Source of the DNA: Cercis canadensis
Taxonomy: Eukaryota; Streptophyta; Magnoliopsida; Fabales; Fabaceae
Length of the DNA: 64,000 nucleotides
Assembly (NCBI GenBank): GCA_003255065.1
Contig: QAOA01001695.1
Span: 74,920-138,919, forward strand
Direction: 5' to 3'
Shown here: in pieces, positions 50,915 to 63,500 of the stretch
Layout: each line of letters starts with the position of its first letter
Position numbering within the stretch: the stretch's first letter is position 1
Notes under the pieces: generated by a model
Told to the model about the DNA's origin: nothing
Databases searched by the model: none
What the model saw: the letters and a program-made list of their open reading frames with translations, nothing else
Program-made: the position numbers and the translations under genes

Positions 50915-52435
50915 ATGTCAAACCACTTGAGACGGTCATCTCCCATAGTTAGGCTGCCATCCAAGAGAGATAGAGGCAAGGCTGTTGCTCAGCCTTCTTA
51001 GACCAAGCCGGCCTTGTCTATGTTCATGCCAACCTTGGGGTTGGCACGCACCCCATCGCCTACTACGACCGGGGAGGGGTGCTCAGGAGCCGTGACCCTA
51101 GGCTTGGCATCATCGGCCATTGTGGGGTCGTCTCACACGAGTCTGTCCCTTTCGAACTCTCCAATCCCAGGCTCCCGACTGTCTGATGGTCGGTTGGTTA
51201 TTATGCCACACGGTAAGAAAGAGTAAGTTAATTCTAATATTTGTTATTTGAATTTTTTTTATTACTTTATTTCTATTACTTAACAATAAACTATGTTTTT
51301 TTTTTCAGCTTTTACTCTTCTAAGGAGCCTGTGAACGTACTTTCGGTTGTCTACAAGTCAAAGTATGAGCAGCCTTGGCCAGACTTTACCTTAGTTTCTG
51401 ATGAGGTGAAAGAACTTTGGTGGATAGAGTTTAAGGTAAGAAATAATTGATTTAATTTTATTTACTAACATTTTGGTATACATATTTACTAAATTTGACA
51501 GATGTGTCTGGGAGCCCCAGTTTGAGAGCCAGATTCATAAGGTCTAGCTCTTTAAGTGCTCATACAACATTCGCACCTTTGTCTGAGACATCAAAATTGG
51601 GAAGAGCAAGGGCGATTAGTTATCTGATGCGGTACTTGAGGCCCTCATATCAGTATGGGCCTTTCAAGAGTATAGGACCATCTTTGAGAGGAACAAGAAG
51701 AACTGCTCCTTAGATTAGGGACAGGCATTCCACAGAGTTGGCTCTATCACCGTCACTGAGCACAAACGGAGGATGGTAAGTTTTTAATGTAATAACATAA
51801 TTTTTTTTTTATTAATAGAGTCAATTTATGTTTACTAATAGTTTATATTTTTTGTAGACGAAAGAGTTGGGCAGAGAGCCCAACGCTCCGGAGGTTTTTC
51901 GTCACCTCCAGCATAGCTTTAGTAAAGGTTGGGTACATCAACGGGTGGAGTCTACTTATGTAAGTATTAAATTCTTTCTTAAGTCTTTATGTGAGTTATA
52001 TGTATTAATTCTATTACCAATTTAATTATTTTATCTATGCAGACTGAGTTTGAGAGGTGTCGGTCTGAGAGCCAGGCCGGGTCCTCTTCTTCTTCTGTCG
52101 ACGACACTGGGCTATAGCTCGATGTCGTCGGTGGGAAAAATAAGAAGGGCTGGGTTTACGGCATGGGCTCTGAGGCTGGTGTTTTAGACTTAGCCTCTGA
52201 ACAGCCTACCTAACCCTCCAAGTAGACGGATGCGGCCTTGTCTGAGGTCTTATCCCAGATGGCGAGCTTGCAACAGGAGATGGCTCGCCTCTGCCCAGTG
52301 GTTGATGCACTGGATGCGAGCGGCATTTCACCTGAGGTGCTCACCTCTATACTAGGACAGTTACACCAGCAGCATCCAGGATCTGGTTCGGCCCCGAAGC
52401 CTGCCGCTAAGGACAACACTGACGAGGAGGACTAG
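50915..52435 (+). pseudogene. CACTA-2 second ORF, plant transposase of the Ptta/En/Spm type
   Basis: Exon-like pieces: 50915-51223 (MSNHLRRSSPIVRLPSKRDR, with a TAG in frame), 51309-51435 (SSKEPVNVLSVVYKSKYEQ to WWIEFK), about 51502-51777 (CVWEPQFESQIHK, several stops) and 51858-52435 (KELGREPNAPEVFRHLQHSF, FERCRSESQAGSSSS, GWVYGMGSEAGVL, and a C-terminal coiled coil SEVLSQMASLQQEMARL). Introns have GT-AG borders. This layout is that of the DNA-binding companion transposase of CACTA elements (PF03004-like). It is broken by stops. Confidence 0.82.
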
Positions 52436-52834
52436 TGCTTATAGGGTTTAGGGTTGTATTTTTTTTTGTATAATAATTTTTAATTAATAAATTTTAGTTA
52501 TATTTCATTTAATTTTGTTTATTAATTTGATTAAATGTTTAGAAAAAATAAATTGTTATTTTGAAAAAAAAAATCTACAAAAAGTCCATAAGAAAATCCA
52601 CGATTTTCGTGTGAGACATTCTCACGCAAAACAAATATTTATCCGTAAAAAACTTTGTGAGAAATTTCTCATGGATCAACATTGATAAAAAGATAAACAA
52701 TTTAAAGTTACAATTGAAGTACAGATTTAATGTGTAAAATTTAGATCAATGACTAGAGGGCAAGTCAATACATTGTATCTTTTAACTCTTGTTTGCCTTT
52801 TCTCACTTCGACATTTCTCTCTCCTTTACTTAAG

Positions 52835-53484
52835 GATCAGATGCTTTCGTGGCAAATGCAAGCCAATCGGGTAATGAAGTCTCAGCTCATCATTGTGGAA
52901 AGTTAGAAATAAAGTTGAACAATTTACCTGATCTGAGTTTCATATGGATGGGTCCTCCACAATGTTTGAGCCTCCAATATCTTCAATACTTGGAAATCAC
53001 GAAATGTGGAAAATTTAAATCTCTCTTTTCTACAACCATCTATAACAGCTTTCCAAAATTGACAAGTCTTATAATATCTAATTGTGAGGAATTGGAGGAA
53101 ATTATTGTAGTGAATGAAGAGCCTCACAATCTATCCAGTACTCAACTGTGCTTCTCAAAACTGAGAGAGCTAGAAGTGGAAAAAATGTAACAAGTTGGAA
53201 AGCCTTTTCTCTGTATCTATCGCTGCACAGCTTTCACAACTGGTGCATTTATGTATATCAGATGCAGCTCAACTAGAGCAAGCATTTAGATACTAAAATG
53301 AAGACGTCACCTGCAATGCAATATAGAGAAAATTATGCTTCCAAACTTGAGAATACTGCAACTTGAAAAAGTTGCCAAATTTTCTTGACATCTGCACCGG
53401 ATTGAAGGTACATGTTGTGAAGCTTCGAAGGATACTCGTACATGAATGCCCCAAATTTGATTCAATTTACCATGGAGCACAGAG
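52835..53484 (+). pseudogene. CNL-type resistance gene, next LRR exon (broken)
   Basis: Begins after an AG acceptor with SDAFVANASQSGNEVSAHH and continues LNNLPDLSFIWMGPPQCLSL, YLEITKCGKFKSLFSTTIYN and LTSLIISNCEELEEIIVV. A frameshift at about 53188 and more changes follow, with LESLFSVSIAAQLSQLVHL and LRRILVHECPKFDSIYHGAQ still readable up to a GTAACT donor. It belongs with 47931-48822; CACTA-2 lies in the intron between. Confidence 0.85.
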
Positions 53485-55493
53485 GTAACTATCATTACTC
53501 TATTGACTATTTTGCTTATGTCCTAGTGATAAAAATAGGAAGAATCTATACCACTACCACACTATCGTTATGATTATGAGTATAACATTTGTGGATCACT
53601 TGGTTCCAATTTATGCAGATACATATTGTCAAATAAACGCACGTTGAAAAGAGAATGAAAATTAAAAGGAATATAAGAAGCTTAGAAAAAGAGATGGGAA
53701 AAAGAATTACAAGTCCGAGAAGACTATTTGGTTCGTTCCACTTGTAAAATTATTAAAATATTTTTTAAGTTATGTGATTATTTTATGTTAAATATGATAA
53801 TCACATACTAAACATAATAATATTATATATTACACATAATCATCACACATATAAACATAATAATTACATAACTTTAAGGGATATATAAATATTGGTTATT
53901 TTTCAGGTGGATGAACTACATGGTTTTTAGCCAAAGAAATGAACCTTTTCATATTTTTTTCCCAAAAGAAAATCGAGTGTACTACTCAATCTGATTTTTT
54001 TTAATTATTATTTTGGGTATTNTACTACTCAATCTTATTTTTTTTAATTATTATTTTGGGTATTTTTAGTAGGGAATATAAGAATGTACCATAATTAATA
54101 CACAAGAGTAGAATGCAATAATTACATTTTTTTTTTTCTGAAAAAAAAAANAATAGAAGATAGGCAAAATACAAAATGGATTAATAATAAATATATGAAA
54201 CGAAAGAAATATACAAGTCTTTTCATTTTATTTGAAATGCCCCTTGTAATTGTTTTTTCTTTTAACATTACCATGACTTTTTCAGGCTCAAGTATGTAAT
54301 CATATTTAAATTATATGGGAATGCTAAGATATCGTTAATGCCAATAAGATTATCTATTAGATATCATATATTTTTATGAGATATTATATTTCTTGAAAAT
54401 AAGGTATTAATACATTTTTGTCGGTGGCAATATATTTCTTGATATTTTCGCCATTCAAGAAGTAGTTAACTATGAAAGGAAATAAGAAGAAAAGAAAGAG
54501 ACTCTATGTTTACAACTTATTTTTTTTGTTATATAAAAAAAAAAAAGACGAAGATATATAAAGAGCTTTTTGTTAATAACATTTATTAGTAATTTTACTA
54601 TTTGAGTAAAAAATAAAAGTGTTATTATTAATTAAATAAAAATGGATAAATAATTACTAATAACATTTATTAATAATTTTACTACTTTAGTGGAGAAATA
54701 GTAAAACTCCCAAAAGAAATTAGAAAATATTAAGAAATTAAAAATAATTTATCCATTCTTATTTTAAAGGATAAAATCCTTAATAAGAAGATGATATCTT
54801 CATATTTTGGTAATTTTCTTTCTTTTTCTCATTTAGGTTACACCAAAATACCATAACAGTTTTGTCATGTACATGTATGTACTAAGTAATTTTTGTGTCC
54901 CGCATGTCTCCACATAGGCAACATTCATAAAAGGAATTCAAGCTATGTTACACGGTGCTTCAAAATTAGTGTCGTATCCATTTTTTAGATGTATTGAAAA
55001 CTTGAAACTTGTGTAGAGTAGAAAACTCATCTTAGCTTCTTTTTTTTAAAAAGAAAAAGTTGGTACATTTTAAAATGTCCATTTTGATCTTGTCTTACAC
55101 TTATTCTCTTCTCTCTCATTAACTTTGATCATTCACAAAATCTGGCCCCCATTCTATTCTCTACTGAATTGAAGGAATATGACATAATTTACTATACCAA
55201 AGAATTTTATTATATATATGACGTGACGTACCTATACCCCATGTTTTAAAAAATTACTATACCGGTGTTTTGTACCGTACCAAGTACAAAACTAGTACTA
55301 GTACCCGTGCAATATAGAGTTCAAGTGATTTGATATGATTTTGCTAACACTTTTTTTTTTTTTGTAATATTCATTAACAAGATACTTTTACCGATCATTC
55401 TTTCTCTTCCCTACTCTAATAGTATGGTGATTTAAACTTAACTAATTTTTACTTTTTACTTTTGATTATTTATTTTCCTTAATGAAATTCCAG
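53485..55493. other. AT-rich intron/intergenic DNA
   Basis: No coding region is found. There are single Ns at 54022 (followed by a repeat of about 40 bp) and 54151 (next to an A-run). It contains the dispersed repeat at 55207-55312. Confidence 0.6.
55207..55312 (-). repeat. Dispersed repeat, partner of 1878-1991
   Basis: In reverse orientation it shares the GTAC-rich core and the following TATATA tract with 1878-1991. Here no EPRV follows the TA tract. Confidence 0.6.
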
Positions 55494-55790
55494 GCTCTAG
55501 TGATAAATGATGGGCAAGTATGTAATGAAGTTTCATATCTCCAATCAACTATTGAGGAAGAACAAGAGAAGATCATCACCCCAAACCTTAGATGGTTGTA
55601 TTTGAAGGATTTACCTGACCTTATGTTTATATACAAGTGTCCCACTTTGATCAGCTTCAAGAAAATCTTGCCTTCCTAAAGGTGGCTGGGTGTAGAAATT
55701 GAAGTTTATCTTCCCTGCCTCTTTCGCTAGAGGCCTACCGCCAGTGCAATTTCTAAAAATGAAGGACTGTGAGGGATTGCAATTTCTATA
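55494..55790 (+). pseudogene. CNL-type resistance gene, third LRR exon (broken)
   Basis: After a CAG acceptor it reads ALVINDGQVCNEVSYLQSTI, PNLRWLYLKDLPDLMFIYKC and, after a frameshift near 55660, LAFLKVAGCRNLKFIFPASF. It is the same kind of repeat as the two upstream exons. Confidence 0.8.
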
Positions 55791-56862
55791 TATATTAAAA
55801 TTTAGAAAAAAGAAGTAGAAAATTTTAAAAGGCTAAAAATACCCTTAGTATTTTTTAGCATGCTAATTTAATTATATACTATATGATAATATCTAGAGTT
55901 AAATACTTTTTTATTTAAATTATTTTTCAAATGTCACTTTAGTCTTTAATTTATTTTTTATGTTACTTTAGTCTTCAAATAATCACTCTACCCATCAAAT
56001 CAATCATTTAAATAATCATTTTTAGTATTACGGATGATTAATTTAATGGACAATATAATTATTTAAGAATTAAAATAATATTAAAAATAAATCAAAGACT
56101 AACATCTAAAACCATACTCACTTCAGATGGTCCAAGTATGTATAAATTAAACTTGGTATCCAAAAACTATGTCTCAAATACTACTGCTTTAAGGCGTGGG
56201 CTATGGTGCCTAGCCATGGAAATATGCACCAGTGCACATGCACCCGTGGCACAGTACGAGCCACACATTTGTGGCTCTATGCTCTGATATAATTCTTGAA
56301 TAATATAGAACTGTGTACAAATTAGACAATCAACAGAATCTGAATTTGCCAAAAGGTATTTAAATTTTATTAATCGTGCAATTGATATATAGTTGTGCAT
56401 GTACAGCTTTAGGTACCACCACAGATTTGGATTCAGTCATGTCACATGACTCATGTTATAAAGATCTAAATCAATAAAATTTAATTTAAAACTCATTTGA
56501 ACAATTAAATGTGTACTACCACATTAACATTTATCTATAACATGAGTTATGTAACATGACTAGATCCAAATTTATAAGGCTACAAAGTTCTAAACTAATT
56601 TATTTTTCAGATCCGAATTCTCATAAATTGTTATTATTGTGCACTTTAATTTCTAAAGTGCCTCTCTCACTTTAAAGCATCTAAATCCTGTCAACTTAAA
56701 TTTGAGGATACATTAAATGTTCAGCCAACTCTATTCTATAATCTTTTATCCCATTGAAATCATTGGACTACATATACTCTTGACCATTTCACTACCACTA
56801 GTAATTTTCGTGGAAAAAAAAAAAACCTTTGGAGTATTAATTATCTTTAATTTGTAATCCTT
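55791..56862. other. Non-coding AT-rich DNA
   Basis: No gene is seen. It probably belongs to an intron or the 3' part of the LRR locus. Confidence 0.5.
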
Positions 56863-56946
56863 TTCACGAGCTACTAAATATTGAATGGTCTAATGATAGA
56901 TTACTTCACGAGCTACCAAATATTGGATGGTCTAATGATAGATTAC
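56863..56946. repeat. 42-bp tandem duplication
   Basis: The units 56863-56904 and 56905-56946 (TTCACGAGCTACTAAATATT and onward) differ at a few bases. Confidence 0.9.
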
Positions 56947-56957
56947 TTTAACATGTT

Positions 56958-57605
56958 TCTTCCTCATAAACTCTTAAAAGTATATAGACTAAGGTCCTGT
57001 TTGGATAAATGACTTATTTAAGCACTTATATAAGAAGCCCTTATATGAGGAACTTTTAAAGCATAGAATTAAGTGAATTTCTAGGTTGTTCGCAATTCAT
57101 ATAGGAATATCGTGGGTTCATAACTTAGAAATACTTTTGTTTGTCCTTGGGAAAAGCTAATAAATAATTTAGGGTTCTTGGCTAGCAATTAGGAAGGTTG
57201 TTCTTGGTTAATGAATTAGGAATAGCAAATCGGAATAGCTATGGTGAAATCAAAAGCCCTAGATATTTTTCTTTCTTGATAATTCTATCATTTTACTGGT
57301 TTAGTTTGTTATTTTGCTGGTTTAAGTTTGTTTTTATCCTATTTTAGTTGTTTCTTGAAAATCTGTCCATATTGATTGATTAGATAAAATTAAGGTTAAC
57401 CCAATTTCGATAGTTAATACATTAGTCCTCATGGGAACGATAACTCTATCTCATCTTATTACTTGGAAGCGATAACGTACACTTGCTTTACGATTTCTCA
57501 CAACACTTCCTCATAAACTCTTAAAGCATATAGACTAAGGTCTTGTTTAGATAAATGATTTATTTAAGCACTTATATAAGAAGGTCTTATATGAGCAACT
57601 CTTAT
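56958..57605. repeat. Retroelement-like insertion flanked by direct repeats
   Basis: About 95 bp at 56958-57050 recur at 57508-57600 (CTTCCTCATAAACTCTTAAA). The DNA between contains 57083-57262, which matches 17160-17345 inverted, and text (TCATGGGAACGATAACTCTA, AACGTACACTTGC) like the 3' non-coding part of plant LTR elements. Confidence 0.6.
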
Positions 57606-57987
57606 ATAATAAGCTCCTTCTAAATTAAATTATTTAGTGTTTAGATATATAGCTGAAGAAGTGCTTTTAAAATCTATTTAGTATAAATAAGCTATTTAGT
57701 ATTTAAAAGTTTAGAATTTTTTCTTCCCTATGGTTTACCACTAATCTTCTCTTGGATGACTATACTGTTCTTTTACCACATTGGAAAACCTCCACTTGTA
57801 TATGATTGTGCCAGATTGGTTTCAATTGACAAATTTTTCTGAGTTTTGTTTATAAGAAAATAAGATTTGTATTGCCACATGAGCTATGTAGAGTACTTCT
57901 TTTCTTCCTGAACATAATTCTTTAATTTCATTTTTTGGAATCTCATGGTCAACTAAATTTTATATTAATATTTTTCATTGAACACAG

Positions 57988-58115
57988 ATACCGATATCAA
58001 CAGCGATAGTGACTCTGATTTTATGGATGTTATTCTTCATTCCGGCTCCGACAAGGAATCTGATGATGCCAACTCCGATGAGGAATCTGATGATGCCAAC
58101 TCCGACGAGGAATAA
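57988..58115 (+). pseudogene. Acidic C-terminal exon, possibly the end of the LRR gene
   Basis: After a CAG acceptor the frame reads DTDINSDSDSDFMDVILHSG, then two 9-residue SDDANSDEE-type repeats encoded by a 27-bp tandem (58059-58085, 58086-58112), then TAA at 58113-58115. It is open in itself. The link to the LRR exons is by position and strand only. Confidence 0.45.
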
Positions 58116-59354
58116 GATTTTCAAGAATAAGAAATCAACAAAATATGGTGAGGAAGGAAGCAAGAAGCCAGTTAGAAGGTAACTTTATTAATTTTCTTAC
58201 AAGTAGACTAATCTGATATGAAACTAATCATTTATTCTTTTTAAGAATGAAGATTATGAAAGGTTGCCAGAGAACAATTTGTCTGAAAGATATATGATAT
58301 TCTGCTTGACAGTTGTTGGAAGTCCATGGCAGTTGAAGTCTTTGTTCATCGCAAATCATTGCCAAAGGTAAACAACATGAAAGTGAACCCATCAATGCCA
58401 TCCTAAAAAAGTTAAGTATCCTTATCAAGGCTGGTTCATTTTCAAATCCAGCAACGTTAAGGAGTTGGGAAATGCTCAGTTTTTCCTTCAACACATCTCC
58501 AATTCTTTCACCCTGTTGAAATCTCTTGAAATAGGATGTGGTAATTAAGATTCAATGTTGCTTTTGTGGTAATGTAAAACGGAGGAAATCCCCCAAGTTT
58601 GGCTATCTTCACAAAGTTAACATTGTTTGTGCTTATTTTTTAGCTAGGAATGTCATGAATTTTTCTTCAGTGTGGAGAGGTAATGGTTGTGATAGTTATT
58701 TGGTACTTGAATTATAATCGATGTTTTGTGAACTCTTTACCAAAAACAAATTAGCTGTTCAGGTTTGTATGCTTTCCTACATGATCTGCTTGAATATTTG
58801 TCCTCTTTTGTGTAAATCAATGCAATAGGAAATCATTACCTAAATATTACTGCTTTCTTATATTTCTCTGTTCCTGTGTACTTTTCCTATATACTTGTTC
58901 TCTGTTCTTGTAATCATGTTCGCTTAAATATCACTGCTTCTCTTATATTTGGGTGGGCTGGTAGCGCTATAGAGGGTGTAACTTAACAAATCCCATAACG
59001 TTATATACGAATATAAATGTAATTTCTTTACTTTGCCTTTGGTTTGTTCTGCTTGTTGTAAACTAAGAAGAATAGAAGAATGCCAGAAATTTTTTATCAG
59101 GCATTGTTTGGTTTTGATTATGCTGACTTGCTGAGTGGCTGATTTGTTTGTTCTCAATTCTAAGATGTTGTAGTTTATATCCAGGCAAATTATGAGTTTG
59201 TTTCTTCCATTTGAATTCTCATTGTGCCAATTTCGCTTCTCTTAGTTATGATGCAATTCTATGAGAATCAGAGCCTTATGATGCTAACAACACACCTTGG
59301 ACAATTCAAGTTGACTAAGTATTCTTTTGTTTACACAATGTCCTTTTATCAAGG
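58116..59354. other. Non-coding DNA, nothing recognised
   Basis: Possible 3' untranslated and intergenic DNA. No convincing gene is seen on either strand. Confidence 0.5.
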
Positions 59355-60105
59355 ACAAAACTTAGATAAAATTCTTTAAGTGCTTGAAGTAGTGTTCTCC
59401 TATTAAAACATTACATGTATATTATTTTTACAACTCAATAACTACCTCACCTCTGTATTAATATTCCTCAAAATTACATCTTAGACCCACACTCATTTTC
59501 TCTCTCACCCATCCACCGACGAGAACATCCCTCCCTCCCTCTACAACAATGGCAAGACCAAACTCAGGACGATTACACCAAGCAAGGCCATATTGATCTC
59601 ATACAAATTGACCCCAACCCTTGATTGAACAAAACTCTTTTGATTGTGTTATTCACAAACTCTTCGGTGATTGGAAAAAATAATTGGATGAATTTTCAAT
59701 AAAACACCCAAAGGTGGCCATAATAGATGAACCTGATTGAGCGGCTTCACAATCGAGTATCTATGCTGGAAGTGGTGACCCAATTGCAGATTCATTTGGA
59801 AAATGAAACTATTAGAATTACAGAAAAAATGGCTGCCATTGTTGCAGATGGAGGGCCGTCCTATCCGTAGGAGGGTAGGTGTGAGAGAGAGGGAGTGTGG
59901 ATCAAGATGCAATTTTGAGGAATATTAATAAGAAAGTGAGGTAACTGTTAAATTATCAAAATAATACATATGTTAATAAGAAAACAGCACCATAAATCCN
60001 GGTAACCGTTAAATTATCAAAATAATACATATGTTAATAAGAAAACAGCACCATAAATCCCTAAGAAATTTTACCTAAATTTTGTCCTTCACTGGAAGCA
60101 CACGC
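59355..60105. mobile_element. Long-TIR element (MULE/MITE-like)
   Basis: The first about 150 bp (AAGGACAAAACTTAGATAAA through TATTCCTCAAAATTACATC and ACCCACACTC) recur inverted at about 59880-60095. No transposase is seen; the centre has weak coding-like text. The right arm contains a 59-bp repeat across the N at 60000. No clear target duplication was found. Confidence 0.7.
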
Positions 60106-60537
60106 CTTTATATACTCTTTTATTAAAATTTGTTATTGATTTGAGTACTCAATTAAAAGACACCCAGAATGCTAATTTAAAATACACACCCCTTAAGAGT
60201 TATACATAAGCTTTTTCTACTTGTCTTCCAATGACCTTCTCACCACTTCAATTTGTATGGAAATCCTGTTATGCCGTCATGGCAGGCACATATTTTAGTA
60301 GTAGGAAGACAGATATTGAAGGTACCAGAGTGTGTATCAATAGAGTTGGACGTGGATGAAGCCCCTTGATTTCATGGGATTTTACATCCTACTTTCAGAT
60401 GTGGTTACCATCTTCAAATTAGTGAAGCCATGAGCAACATACAGAAAAATATTGGATATATACTTGTATTGCTTTCTTGTACATTCTGTTCAATGTACAC
60501 GATTGCGGGGCCTTAAGCGGTAAGATATGCATGAATC

Positions 60538-63500
60538 TCACAAGAATGTGTCACGTATTAATCTTGCTAATACCCGAGAAGATAATCTGCTAAGAATATC
60601 AGGAAGCACTTTGGTAGATATGCCAGGCATCACCGGAAGGAGTTCTTGGATAATCTGAGCAACATTTAGATCCTATAAACAATACACAGAAAAATAACTA
60701 CGTAAGTTGTTTAGCTGAAATGAAACAAATGGTGGCTGCTGAAGTTTCCTAGGACAGTAGTGCTACACCACCCCTCATTGAGGGGATTTTGGTGGGACCT
60801 AAGTCCTAAAATTGGTGCCATTGTAAAGATCTCAACACAGAACTCAAAAAACAGATACAGAATTTGAGTCTAATTGTGTCAAAAAAAATTACTATTCTAT
60901 GTTTTTTTTTTTTTCCTGCTCTTTTCTTGTATTGCTTTGTTTATGCATTTTACAAGAAACTAACTTGACTTACACAGAGTGACTCGTTTTTTTTTAGATG
61001 TTAGTAATGGTACCAATTTTAAGAGGTGGGTCCTATCAAACGCCCCTCAATGAAGGGATGGTGTAGCATTACTCCCTTTTTGAAGAGGAGGTAGCTTAGC
61101 AACCATCTATATAAATATTCATTAGTTCGTTAAGAGGAAATCTGCTAAGAAAAATAGACTAAATAAAAATCATGTCTTCTACCACTAGTTTCTTTAGTAC
61201 CTGATTAGTTGCTCTTGAAAATGAACTTCCTGCAGTCAAGAACTGCACAACTTTCTGGACATTATTCAGTATAACTTCATCTTCCTCAGTTATGGTGGGT
61301 ATAAGGCCAGTGGGTTTAAAGGGCCCAACTGTAGGCACCATACTGAAAACTGGCGCAGCATTCTGAATTCCCAAGATTGACATTATTCTTACCAGTTGTT
61401 CCCTTGTAACTGCATCAATGCCCTTAACAATCTGCTTTCCACGAACAATAATATGACAGTCAGATATTGAGAAATCCTTATACTCAACAAGTTCACAGTT
61501 GTAGAAAGTAGCTTTTATTCAAACTTAAGTAATTCTAAGACAGACAGCAAATTTTCCCACAATAAAACACCAATCCATTAAAAGGGCAGAAACAAATAAA
61601 CTATGAAAAGAAAACAAAAAATGGATGAAATTGAACCATTATCACAGATGTTGGAAGAAAGGAGACTATTTTTGGGCCTGAGTTATATCTGGCATTACCT
61701 CGTCTACAAAGTTTTACTGCCTCGGAGATAACCTCCTATAACACCATGACATCAAGTTTCAATGCCTTAACATGGAATAGCATGCTAGGATGCACATGCA
61801 CTCCAAGAAACTTGTCAAACAAGTACTAAAGAACGTAGGCTTGGGTGTGCCCACTGCACAACCAACTATAGATTTTATGTTCTATTATTCCTGTTATGTT
61901 TGGGTACAGCATAAGAAAATATTGAGTACATTGTTTTGGTATGAAGCAGGCATGTATAATTACATGATAGTAATGTTGTTATCTGAGACTTTAATTCACA
62001 TTAAAGAACAGTGTGTTGGATGTTAGTGCAATATTAGAACTCCAGCTAAACCCTAGTGGAAAATTTGTAATCTTTCTCATCTGTGGCAAATTTAAATATG
62101 GCTGTAGGTCTGAGAAAAACTAAATCTATAACTCTTCCTTTTATCCCTCCCTGTTTTAGATTGGTATATAGACTTCTACATGAATACAAGTCTTGTCTTT
62201 TATTTTAATGTTTTGCTTTTTTCCAGATCACGAATACAAGTCCTGTCTTTCCTATCTTGTGACTTTTGGGGTTCTTGATACAGGCATTCTGACAATAAGA
62301 ATGAACTTCTCAACCGCTCAAAAAGTCAGTATATAAACACGTTACCTGGCCATCAAAACATAGAAGTAGGTTAACTTTAAAAACTCAGATTCTGAATTTT
62401 TATCTCTCCTCATAGGGTTAGTTAAAAAAATTGAAAGCAAATGTAAAGGAGAAAGGAGGCCACTCTTATGAATCAACAGATTAATAATTTGATCTATTTG
62501 CATATATGTAAGAATCTGAAACAAATAAGACAGGAACCCATATTCAACAACATTGCAAACCTAACATAATATAAAAGCTGCTTCAGTGTTTCTAGAATGT
62601 ACCTCATCCAAAAGAAATTCACGGAAAAAATTCCCCTTATCAGACAGCAGAAATGCCAATGCTGCCCTTGTTTGCACTGGCTGCTGTGTTTGAGGTACAA
62701 GTGAAACAGATTGGATTCCTGGCAATAGATATTCTGTCTTACCAGGAAGAATGCCAAGCCCAGCCATATTCCCATTCAGATCTTCCCCACCTCCACTTTT
62801 TGCAGCAGTAATAAAATTCTCAAAGGCTTGCATAACATCAATGAATCTTTCAGCGTCAAAAACTCCAGATTTCCCATATATAGTATAACGTAGAGCAGTC
62901 CTTAGCCGTGGGGATTCATCCGTGAGGAGCCTCTATCAGTGAACACAGTGTAAATAAACTTAGGTTACTCAGAAGCATCTAAATAGATAGCATAATGCTA
63001 GCCAGATAAAGCGTGATAGTGCAAAATCCCAGTAGTCTCAACTTTCTACCAGTCTTCCAAGTGTTGAAAGCTATTGATTAGGCAGTCAACATTCAATTTA
63101 TCATTTCCATGAAATGCTAGTTTCTCAAGCTTATCATGAATGATGCTGGTGGAAGAATCAGATAAAGAGGCTACAAACTTGTTATTATTCCTCCCTCCTA
63201 TACCTCCTCCAAAACTCCAATGCTTCACACTTGAACAATTGTTCACACTTTATTTCCAGATGCTAAATCCCCAAAGCAAAGTTATCTCTCATCCTATCCA
63301 AAGGCATCTATCCTCTTTGTTCTTTCTGTACCACATTATACAATCTAACCAAAATCTTGCTAGTTACACAGTTCAAGATTATTGTCATAAAATCATCAAC
63401 TAAAGCAATGGGTCAGTTCAAGATTTTCAAATACTCAGTTATGAGTTACCCAAAAGATGTCATTGCTGAAATCAGCCTCCATATGAAGGATTAAGATGTT

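Larger units (their letters stand above)
48913..52680 (+). mobile_element. CACTA-2: second CACTA transposon, in an LRR-gene intron
   Basis: The left end is CACTACAAGGAAAACG after ATT. Subterminal DNA on both sides is full of CTCACGGA / GTGAGAAA repeats (48930-49330, 52580-52680). The right TIR ending in TTGTAGTG is not found, so the right border is approximate and the end is probably deleted. It carries a degraded En/Spm-type ORF. 49672-49970 repeats 49370-49670 across the N at 49671. Confidence 0.82.

Noticed and set aside
55725..55745. Another leader motif (CTACCGCCAG)
   Set aside because: The surrounding sequence reads as LRR protein in frame (ASFARGLPPVQFL); the match is chance.
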